Source: Psychromarinibacter sp048262455
GTDB lineage: Bacteria; Pseudomonadota; Alphaproteobacteria; Rhodobacterales; Rhodobacteraceae
Assembly: GCA_048262455.1 (NCBI GenBank)
Contig: JBLXFD010000022.1
Location: 1 to 64,000, forward strand
Length of the DNA stretch: 64,000 bases
Direction: 5' to 3'
The position numbers and the translations under genes were made by a program. The notes under the pieces are model-generated. The model saw only the letters and a list, made by a program, of their open reading frames with translations. It did no database searches and was not told the DNA's origin. This document shows positions 36,402 to 43,201 of the stretch, one piece after another. Each line of letters starts with the position of its first letter. Position 1 is the stretch's first letter.

Positions 36402-36932
36402 ATGGCGGAAGAGAACGAAGGCGCAGTGGCGCCGAACGGACAGAACGGTCAGGCCACCGCGGCGCCGGCCCAGCCGCAGATGCGGATCCTCGCGCAGTTC
36501 ATCCGCGACCTGTCGTTCGAGAACATCCTGGCGCAGAAGGGCATCAACGGCGAGGTCAAGCCGGAGATGCAGGTGCAGGTCAGCATTGACGCCAAGAAGC
36601 GGACGGAAAAGCAGTTCGAGGTGGGCATGAAGTTCACCGTCACCTCGAAGAACACCGGCAGCAGCGACACGCTTTACGTGCTGGAGCTGGACTATGCCGG
36701 GCTGTTCCAGGTGGAGAACGTGCCGGACGAGCAGCTGCACCCCTACCTGATGATCGAATGCCCGCGGCTGATGTTCCCCTTTGCCCGGCGCATCGTCAGC
36801 GACATGACCCGCGATGGCGGTTTCCCGCCGCTGAACCTCGACGGCATCGATTTCGTCGCGCTTTACCGTCAGCAGCTGGCCAAGCGGCAGCAGGAGCAGC
36901 CGGCGCAGCCCGCGGCCGAGGGTCAGGCGTAG
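36402..36932 (+). CDS. secB: Protein-export chaperone SecB
   Basis: A 176-aa cytosolic tetrameric chaperone that delivers unfolded preproteins to SecA. The core has RILAQFIRDLSFENILA, VEVKPEMQVQVSIDAK-like strands, LELDYAGLFQVENV and PYLMIECPRLMFPFAR, then FPPLNLDGIDFVALYRQ. An AGGAGG-type site precedes the start. Its 3' end overlaps the opposing dnaQ gene by 10 bp. Confidence 0.96.
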   Translation: MAEENEGAVAPNGQNGQATAAPAQPQMRILAQFIRDLSFENILAQKGINGEVKPEMQVQVSIDAKKRTEKQFEVGMKFTVTSKNTGSSDTLYVLELDYAGLFQVENVPDEQLHPYLMIECPRLMFPFARRIVSDMTRDGGFPPLNLDGIDFVALYRQQLAKRQQEQPAQPAAEGQA

Positions 36933-37615
36933 CGGGCCCAGATCGCGCCCGGGCCCAGTTTCTCGACGAACTTCTCGTGAGCGGCCGCTTCGGCGGCCGT
37001 TATGCGTTGGGGCAGGGGCTCTGGCCGTAGTCTCGGTCGCCAGGCGGGGTCGCTTGCACCCGTGGTCCCGGCGCGCGGCTGGCTGGACAGCACCAGCCCC
37101 GGCTGCCGACCCCCGATCAGTTCCAGGTACACCTCGGCCAGGATCTCGCTGTCCAGCAGCGCGCCGTGCAGGGTGCGCGAGGAGTTGTCGATCCCGAAGC
37201 GCCGGCACAGCGCGTCCAGCGAAGCGGGGCTGCCGGGAAACTTCTTCCGCGCGATCAGCAGGGTATCCAGCGCTTGGTCCATCGGCAGCGGCGGGCGCTT
37301 CATCCAGCTCAGTTCGGCGTTGAGGAATTTCATGTCGAAGCTGGCATTGTGGATCACCAGCTTGGCATCGCCCACGAATTCCAGGAAGGCATCGCCGATC
37401 TCGGCGAAGCGCGGCTTGTCCGACAGGAACTCCGCGCTCAGCCCGTGGACCTGGAAGGCGTCCTGCGGCATGTCCCGCTCGGGGTTGATGTACTGGTGGT
37501 AGGTGCGGCCGGTGGGCATGTGGTTGAACAGCTCGACGCCGCCGATCTCGACGATGCGGTCGCCGCTTTCGGGTTCAAACCCCGTCGTCTCCGTGTCCAG
37601 CACGATTTCCCGCAT
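36923..37615 (-). CDS. dnaQ: DNA polymerase III epsilon subunit (3'-5' proofreading exonuclease)
   Basis: A 230-aa DEDDh exonuclease. ExoI is DTETTGFEP (residues 6-14), ExoII is IHNASFDMKFLNAEL near 88, and ExoIII is HGALLDSEILAEVY near 148-161. It provides proofreading for the replicative polymerase. Start 37615 follows AGGAG and lies 41 bp inside the end of coaE, so the genes overlap more than their neighbours do. Confidence 0.95.
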   Translation of the reverse strand: MREIVLDTETTGFEPESGDRIVEIGGVELFNHMPTGRTYHQYINPERDMPQDAFQVHGLSAEFLSDKPRFAEIGDAFLEFVGDAKLVIHNASFDMKFLNAELSWMKRPPLPMDQALDTLLIARKKFPGSPASLDALCRRFGIDNSSRTLHGALLDSEILAEVYLELIGGRQPGLVLSSQPRAGTTGASDPAWRPRLRPEPLPQRITAAEAAAHEKFVEKLGPGAIWARYA

Positions 37616-38198
37616 CGATCCGTCTCCTGATGTCCCGCAGGAACTCTTGCACCGCCAGCCGCGCGGCTTCAAGCGAGGTGGTCCGGATCACGTAGTCGGC
37701 GCGGGCGCGCTTGTCGGCATCGGGCATCTGCTTGGCGAGGATCGTCTCGAACTGCGCCGGCGTCATGGTGCCGCGCGCCAGCACGCGCTCTCGCTGCACC
37801 TCGGGCGGGGCGGAGACGACGACCACGGCGTCCATCTGCCCCTCTGTTCCCGTCTCCAGCAGCAGAGGAATGTCCAGCAGGACGATAGGCGCATCGGTCT
37901 CGGCCAGGAAACGCGCGCGGTCGGCGGCCACAAGCGGGTGCACCACCGTCTCGATCTGCCGCAGCGCGCCAGGGTCCTCGGTGATCCACTGCTTCAGGGC
38001 CTCGCGGCTGACCGTGCCATCCTGCACTGCCTGCGGTCGCAGCGCGCGCAGCGGCTCCACCGCCGCGCCGCCGGGGGCGTAAAGCCGGTGCACCGCCGCG
38101 TCCGCGTCCCATGTCGGCACGCCTTCCTCGGCGAACATTCGTGCGGTCGTGCTTTTCCCCATTCCGATCGAGCCGGTCAGGCCGATCACGAAGCTCAC
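37575..38198 (-). CDS. coaE: Dephospho-CoA kinase
   Basis: A 207-aa P-loop kinase for the last step of coenzyme A synthesis. Walker A is GLTGSIGMGKST (residues 6-17); the DADAAVHRLY segment and VVHPLV and LLLETG motifs are typical. The start codon is GTG, overlapping the aroE stop (GTGA); homology begins right there, so the longer upstream frame is rejected. Confidence 0.94.
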   Translation of the reverse strand: MSFVIGLTGSIGMGKSTTARMFAEEGVPTWDADAAVHRLYAPGGAAVEPLRALRPQAVQDGTVSREALKQWITEDPGALRQIETVVHPLVAADRARFLAETDAPIVLLDIPLLLETGTEGQMDAVVVVSAPPEVQRERVLARGTMTPAQFETILAKQMPDADKRARADYVIRTTSLEAARLAVQEFLRDIRRRIDAGNRAGHGDDGV

Positions 38199-39031
38199 GA
38201 CAGGATCACCTGCCGCAAGTCGTCGTCCACCTCGGGGCGGATGCCGAACCAACGCTCGAACGCCGGGGCAGCCTGGTGCAGCAGCATTCCAAGGCCGTCC
38301 ACCGTGGTGCATCCCATTTCCGCCGCGCGCTGCAGGAATCCGGTCCGCAGGGGCGTGTAGACAAGATCGTTCACCACGGCGCCGGGGGACAGGGCGTCCA
38401 GCGGCACCCGGAGCTCCGGTTTGCCCACCATGCCAAGCGACGAGGTATTCACCACCGTCACCGCGTCTTCCATCATGTTCCCGGCCTGCACCCACTCGTA
38501 GACCGTGACCTTGTTGCCGAAATCGCTGCGCAGGGCGTCGGCGCGGGTGCGGGTGCGGTTGGCCAGCCGGATCTCCGGCACCCCCGCCTCGATCAGCGAG
38601 GCGATCACCGCCCGCGCACCGCCACCGGCACCGATCACCGCGGCGGGACCGCTGGCGGGCCGCCAGTCGGGGGCGTTCTGGCGCAGGTTCTCCATGAAGC
38701 CGTAGCCGTCGGTATTGTCCGCGTGCACCTTGCCGTCCTGCCGGAAGATCAGTGTGTTCGCCGCCCCGATCAGCGCGGCGCGGTCGGTGACAAGGTCGGC
38801 CAGCGCCAGCATCGTCTCCTTGTGCGGGATCGTCACGTTCGCGCCCACGAAACCAAGGCGCGGCAACAGCCGGATACCCTCTGCCAGATCGTTGTGCGCG
38901 ATGTCGAGCGGCACGTAATGCCCCTCGATCCCGTAGCGCTGAAGCCAGTGGCCGTGCAGTTTCGGCGAACGGCTGTGCGCCACCGGCGATCCGATGATCG
39001 CGGCAAGGGGTATGCGGTGCGGTGCTGTCAT
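38195..39031 (-). CDS. aroE: Shikimate dehydrogenase
   Basis: A 278-aa NADPH-dependent enzyme reducing 3-dehydroshikimate. Substrate motifs are GSPVAHSRSPKLHGHWL (residues about 15-31) and NVTIPHKE with the catalytic Lys; the cofactor motif is VIGAGGGARAV near 131, with NRTRTRADAL matching the NADP phosphate-binding NRT loop. Starts in an ATGA overlap with the maf stop and is coupled to coaE. Confidence 0.95.
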   Translation of the reverse strand: MTAPHRIPLAAIIGSPVAHSRSPKLHGHWLQRYGIEGHYVPLDIAHNDLAEGIRLLPRLGFVGANVTIPHKETMLALADLVTDRAALIGAANTLIFRQDGKVHADNTDGYGFMENLRQNAPDWRPASGPAAVIGAGGGARAVIASLIEAGVPEIRLANRTRTRADALRSDFGNKVTVYEWVQAGNMMEDAVTVVNTSSLGMVGKPELRVPLDALSPGAVVNDLVYTPLRTGFLQRAAEMGCTTVDGLGMLLHQAAPAFERWFGIRPEVDDDLRQVILS

Positions 39032-39624
39032 CCCGGAATGGCCTCCCTCAGCGTCAGATACCCGAGCAACGGCAACAGCGGCAGCCCCAGCACGGTGAAA
39101 TAATCGCCATCGATGCGCTGAAACAACCGCACGCCTTCCTCCTCCAGCTTGTAGGCCCCGACGGAGTGGCGGATGCTGTCCCAGTTGCGCGCGACGTAGT
39201 CGTCAAGAAAGCCCTCGCTGGCCTCGCGCATCTGCAGGCGGACGACACCGATATGGCGCCACTGCGGCTCTCCACCACGGTAGATGACGGCGGCGGACAG
39301 TAACTGGTGCCGCTGGCCGTTCAGCGCGGCAAGCTGGGCACGGGCCTCCTCGGGGGTCTCCGGCTTGGACAGGATGGTGCCGCCAAGGTCGAGCACCTGG
39401 TCGCAGCCGATCACCAGCGCGTCGGGATGCCGCCCGCTGCCGCGCCGGGCCTTGGCCTCTGCCAGCGCGTCGGCGACCTCGCGGGGGGTGGCGCCTTCGG
39501 CGGTCATGCCTTCGCGGATCGTCTGTTCGTCCACGCGGACGGGATCGACGACGTGGGGCACGGCGGCGTTGGTCAGCAGCTGGCTGCGGATCTGCGATCC
39601 CGAGGCGAGGATGATTTTCGTCAT
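39028..39624 (-). CDS. maf: Maf family nucleotide pyrophosphatase
   Basis: A 198-aa Maf/YceF-type pyrophosphatase acting on noncanonical or modified NTPs. Features are the start ILASGSQIRSQLL, the catalytic Asp region VIGCDQVLDLGG, the KPETPEEAR segment and the SVGAYKLEEEG stretch. It is the first gene leftward from the candidate replication origin and heads the string maf-aroE-coaE-dnaQ. Confidence 0.92.
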   Translation of the reverse strand: MTKIILASGSQIRSQLLTNAAVPHVVDPVRVDEQTIREGMTAEGATPREVADALAEAKARRGSGRHPDALVIGCDQVLDLGGTILSKPETPEEARAQLAALNGQRHQLLSAAVIYRGGEPQWRHIGVVRLQMREASEGFLDDYVARNWDSIRHSVGAYKLEEEGVRLFQRIDGDYFTVLGLPLLPLLGYLTLREAIPG

Positions 39625-39830
39625 GGGGGCAAGGCTGTGGATGAAGACGTTATGACTCTGTGGCCGGAGGGGTGGGTAACAGGTCGCACCGGGTCTGTCA
39701 CGGATAACCCGGCACTTTGCCTCCGGTTACGCGGCCGTCTGTCCCAAGGGATGGTTCGGGCTTCGCGGCATGTGGGAAAGTGTGCGAGTTCTGATTTTAT
39801 ACCTGTAGTTATCCCCTGATCCGGGGTCCA

Positions 39831-39845
39831 TTAATGTTCTGTTAA
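39831..39845. promoter_or_regulatory. CtrA-type binding site in the origin region
   Basis: TTAATGTTCTGTTAA is a perfect TTAA-N7-TTAA, the CtrA consensus known from Caulobacter. It lies in the middle of the maf-hemJ gap between DnaA-box candidates. Confidence 0.6.
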
Positions 39846-39943
39846 TCCGTTGTTTCTGCTTAGGTATTCGCCTCGCATAAACGAATCGCGACGCGCTGTC
39901 GCAGGCAGTTATCCCGCGCTGGACAAGGCCGGGCATAAACAAG

Positions 39944-39961
39944 TTATCCGAGTTATCCAAA
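39944..39961 (+). promoter_or_regulatory. Tandem DnaA-box-like 9-mers
   Basis: TTATCCGAG and TTATCCAAA lie directly end to end in the same orientation, each sharing the TTATCC core of TTATCCACA. They face the pyrimidine-rich tract and are followed by a C cluster. Confidence 0.55.
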
Positions 39962-40036
39962 CCCCCTACTGAGATCATCATCTCTTCTTTTCTCTCTCTT
40001 TTCTTTTTAAGAGAGCCGGGACCGAACGAGGCGCCC

Positions 40037-40489
40037 ATGACCGATTTCCTGACAGCCGGCTATCCCTGGATCAAAAGCCTGCACGTGATCGCCGTGATCG
40101 CCTGGATGGCGGGGCTGTTCTACCTGCCCAGGCTCTACGTGTACCACGTGGAACAGGTGGGGCAGGGGGGCAGCACCGACGCCATGTTCCAGACGATGGA
40201 GCAGCGCCTGCTGCGCGCCATCATGAACCCGGCGATGATCGCCACCTGGGTCTTTGGGCTGATGCTGGTCTTCACCCCGGGTATCGTCGACTGGTCGCAG
40301 GTCTGGCCCTGGACCAAGGCGGGCGCCGTGCTGGTGATGACCTGGTTCCACCATTGGCTTGGGAAACGGCGCAAGGACTTCGCGGCGGGCGGCAACACCC
40401 GCAGCGGTCGGACCTACCGGATGATGAACGAACTTCCGACGCTGCTGCTGGTGATCATCGTCTTCTCGGTGATCGCGCGGCCGTTCTAG
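40037..40489 (+). CDS. hemJ: Protoporphyrinogen oxidase HemJ
   Basis: A 150-aa membrane protein with four helices that oxidises protoporphyrinogen IX in heme synthesis; this class replaces HemG/HemY in most alphaproteobacteria. The invariant His is in SLHVIAVIAWMAGLFYLPRLYVYH (about residues 14-37), and MNELPTLLLVIIVF closes the protein. GAGG precedes the ATG. First gene rightward from the candidate origin. Confidence 0.93.
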   Translation: MTDFLTAGYPWIKSLHVIAVIAWMAGLFYLPRLYVYHVEQVGQGGSTDAMFQTMEQRLLRAIMNPAMIATWVFGLMLVFTPGIVDWSQVWPWTKAGAVLVMTWFHHWLGKRRKDFAAGGNTRSGRTYRMMNELPTLLLVIIVFSVIARPF

Positions 40490-40496
40490 GCGCGGA

Positions 40497-40525
40497 TTGA
40501 CTCCGAGCGGTCTTATGCTCTATGT
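40497..40525 (+). promoter_or_regulatory. Possible rho promoter
   Basis: TTGACT (40497-40502), a 17-base spacer and CTATGT (40520-40525) read toward rho, leaving a leader near 85 bases. The -35 is good and the -10 poor. Confidence 0.35.
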
Positions 40526-40615
40526 CACCGCCAGCGCCGCCGTCCGGCATTGCGCGTTTCCCTGATGACATACGACCGCGTGCCGCTTTCGGCCGGTCGC
40601 TGGATATATGACCCC

Positions 40616-41887
40616 ATGAGCATAGAACGCCTGAACCTTGCCGACCTGAAGGCCAAAAGCCCCAAGGATCTTCTGTCGATGGCGGAGGAGCTGGAGATCG
40701 AGAACGCCAGCACCATGCGCAAGGGCGACATGATGTTCCAGATCCTGCGCGAGCAGGCAGAGGACGGCTGGGAGATCGGCGGCGACGGCGTGCTCGAGGT
40801 GCTTCAGGACGGCTTCGGCTTCCTGCGCTCGCCCGAGGCGAACTACCTTCCCGGCCCCGATGACATCTACGTCTCGCCCGACATGATCCGCCAGTTCTCG
40901 CTGCGCACCGGCGATACCGTGAACGGCGTGATCCGCGCGCCCTCCGAGACAGAGCGATACTTTGCCCTGACCAAGGTCGAGACGATCAACTTCGAGGATC
41001 CGGAAAAGGCCCGCCACAAGGTGGCCTTCGACAACCTAACGCCGCTTTATCCCGACGAGCGCCTGAAGATGGAGATCGAGGATCCCACCATCAAGGACCG
41101 CTCTGCCCGGATCATCGACCTGGTGGCCCCCATCGGCAAGGGCCAGCGCTCGCTGATCGTGGCCCCGCCGCGGACTGGCAAGACGGTGCTGCTGCAGAAC
41201 ATCGCCCACTCGATCGAGCTGAACCACCCGGAGTGCTACCTGATCGTGCTGCTGATCGACGAGCGGCCCGAGGAAGTCACCGACATGCAGCGCTCGGTCA
41301 AGGGCGAGGTCGTGTCGTCCACCTTCGACGAGCCGGCGACGCGGCACGTGGCGGTCGCGGAAATGGTCATCGAGAAGGCCAAGCGGCTGGTGGAACACAA
41401 GCGCGACGTGGTGATCCTGCTGGACTCCATCACCCGCCTCGGCCGCGCCTTCAACACCGTGGTGCCGTCCTCCGGCAAGGTGCTGACCGGCGGTGTCGAT
41501 GCCAATGCCCTGCAGCGGCCCAAGCGCTTCTTCGGCGCCGCGCGGAACATCGAGGAGGGCGGCTCGCTCACCATCATCTCCACCGCGCTGATCGACACCG
41601 GCAGCCGGATGGACGAGGTGATCTTCGAGGAATTCAAGGGCACCGGCAACTCCGAGATCGTGCTGGACCGCAAGGTTGCGGACAAGCGGGTCTACCCGGC
41701 GATGGACATCCTGAAGTCCGGCACCCGGAAAGAGGATCTGCTGGTCGACGCTAAGGACCTGCAGAAGACCTTCGTGCTGCGCCGCATCCTGAACCCGATG
41801 GGCACCACCGACGCCATCGAGTTCCTGATCTCCAAGCTCAAGCAGACGAAGACCAACAGCGAGTTCTTCGACTCGATGAACACCTGA
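40616..41887 (+). CDS. rho: Transcription termination factor Rho
   Basis: A 423-aa hexameric RNA helicase. It has an N-terminal helix domain (LNLADLKAKSPKDLLSMAEE), an RNA-binding cold-shock-like domain (GVLEVLQDGFGFLRSPEANYLPGPDDIYVS), Walker A IVAPPRTGKT near residue 180 and Walker B VVILLDSITRLGRAFN near 262. Start 40616 fits the family length; no clear ribosome-binding site. It lies in the rho-mnmE-mnmG-rsmG-parA-parB order. Confidence 0.96.
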   Translation: MSIERLNLADLKAKSPKDLLSMAEELEIENASTMRKGDMMFQILREQAEDGWEIGGDGVLEVLQDGFGFLRSPEANYLPGPDDIYVSPDMIRQFSLRTGDTVNGVIRAPSETERYFALTKVETINFEDPEKARHKVAFDNLTPLYPDERLKMEIEDPTIKDRSARIIDLVAPIGKGQRSLIVAPPRTGKTVLLQNIAHSIELNHPECYLIVLLIDERPEEVTDMQRSVKGEVVSSTFDEPATRHVAVAEMVIEKAKRLVEHKRDVVILLDSITRLGRAFNTVVPSSGKVLTGGVDANALQRPKRFFGAARNIEEGGSLTIISTALIDTGSRMDEVIFEEFKGTGNSEIVLDRKVADKRVYPAMDILKSGTRKEDLLVDAKDLQKTFVLRRILNPMGTTDAIEFLISKLKQTKTNSEFFDSMNT

Positions 41888-41917
41888 TAATCCAGCTATG
41901 TCAGGGGCTTGAGCCTC

Positions 41918-43198
41918 ATGGACACGATCTTTGCCCTCGCCAGCGCCCGCGGGAAAGCGGGCGTTTCGGTTATCCGCATCAGCGGTCCGCTGGCCTTTTC
42001 TGCGGTGCAGCAACTTTGCGGATCGCTGCCTCCTGTGCGCCGCGCAGGGCTGCGGCGCGTGCGGGACCTGGCGGGGCAGGTGATTGACGAGGCGCTGGTG
42101 CTGCTGTTCGAGGAAGGCGCCAGCTTCACCGGGGAACCGGTGGCGGAACTTCAGGTACATGGCAGCCCCGCCGTCGTCTCCGCCGTGCTGCGCAACCTGT
42201 CGGACCTGGACGGGCTGCGGATTGCCGAGCCGGGAGAGTTCACCCGCCGCGCCCTCGAGAACGAGCGGCTGGACCTGACGGAGGTGGAGGGACTTGCCGA
42301 CCTCATCGAATCGGAGACCGAGGCACAACGCATCCACGCCATGCGCGTCTTCTCCGGCGACCTGCGTGCGAAGGTGGAAACTTGGCGCCGCGACCTGATC
42401 CGGGCTGCCGCCTTGCTGGAAGCCACGATTGATTTCGCGGACGAGGAAGTTCCGGTCGATGTGACGCCGGAGGTGACGGTGCTGCTTCATGAGACCGTCT
42501 CCGCCCTTGAAGCGGAAGCGCGCGGGTCGCTGGTGGCGGAACGGTTGCGAGACGGGTTCGAGGTGGCCATCGTGGGCGCAACGAACGCGGGTAAGTCGAC
42601 CTTGCTGAACCGTCTGGCTGGACGTGAGGCGGCGATCACTTCTGACGTCGCCGGGACGACGCGGGATGTGATCGAGGTGCGAATGGATCTGCGCGGTATT
42701 CCCGTCACCCTGCTTGATACGGCGGGGCTGCGGGAGACGCAGGATGCCGTGGAAACGATCGGGATCGAGAGGACGCGGCAGCGGGCGGAGCAGGCGGAAC
42801 TGAGGGTTTTCTTGCTTTCCGGCTTAGATGACGGGCCGATGCTGACGCCGATGGCGGAGGACCTTGTTCTTATCGGAAAGGCCGATGTTCAGACGGGCGA
42901 TATCTCCGGGAGAAGCGGGCAGGGTGTAGATGCCTTGCTGGACCGAATTGCCAGCATCCTCGAATCGCGTGTTGCGGGGGCGGGGCTTACCTCGAAGGAG
43001 CGGCACCGCATCGCGCTGAAGCAGGCGGTGGAAATGCTTCGGGAGGGCGCACGAGAGGCGGAGTTTGGCGAGGTGAGGGCGGAACTGGCGGCGGAATGGA
43101 TCCGTCGCGGCATCGCCAGCCTCGACTCCCTTGTCGGGCGCGTGGATGTGGAGCATATACTCGATGAGATCTTCGCAAGTTTCTGTCTGGGTAAGTGA
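41918..43198 (+). CDS. mnmE: tRNA modification GTPase MnmE (TrmE)
   Basis: A 426-aa GTPase that with MnmG adds carboxymethylaminomethyl or related groups to U34 of tRNAs. It has an N-terminal folate-binding domain (TIFALASARGKAGVSVIRISG), a G domain with GATNAGKST near residue 224, switch AGTTRDVIE and DTAGLRE, then the C-terminal CLGK ending with the essential Cys. The G4 motif appears as IGKAD, a variant of NKxD. ATG 41918 is preferred to TTG 41909. Confidence 0.95.
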   Translation: MDTIFALASARGKAGVSVIRISGPLAFSAVQQLCGSLPPVRRAGLRRVRDLAGQVIDEALVLLFEEGASFTGEPVAELQVHGSPAVVSAVLRNLSDLDGLRIAEPGEFTRRALENERLDLTEVEGLADLIESETEAQRIHAMRVFSGDLRAKVETWRRDLIRAAALLEATIDFADEEVPVDVTPEVTVLLHETVSALEAEARGSLVAERLRDGFEVAIVGATNAGKSTLLNRLAGREAAITSDVAGTTRDVIEVRMDLRGIPVTLLDTAGLRETQDAVETIGIERTRQRAEQAELRVFLLSGLDDGPMLTPMAEDLVLIGKADVQTGDISGRSGQGVDALLDRIASILESRVAGAGLTSKERHRIALKQAVEMLREGAREAEFGEVRAELAAEWIRRGIASLDSLVGRVDVEHILDEIFASFCLGK

Positions 43199-43201
43199 GG
43201 C

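Larger units (their letters stand above)
39625..40036. other. Candidate chromosomal replication origin (oriC)
   Basis: A 412-bp gene-free gap between divergent maf and hemJ. It has markedly lower GC than its surroundings. It contains DnaA-box candidates at 39636-39644 (minus, TCATCCACA), 39699-39707 (minus, TTATCCGTG), 39809-39817, 39909-39917, and tandem 39944-39952/39953-39961, a TTAA-N7-TTAA site, a GANTC site (39883-39887) and two GCATAAAC repeats (39875, 39933). After the tandem boxes come CCCC, then CTACTG..TCATCATCT-type triplets and a pyrimidine/AT tract to about 40010, an order resembling box, GC cluster, DnaA-trio and unwinding element. The flanking genes match the Caulobacter origin neighbourhood. 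Confidence 0.7.
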
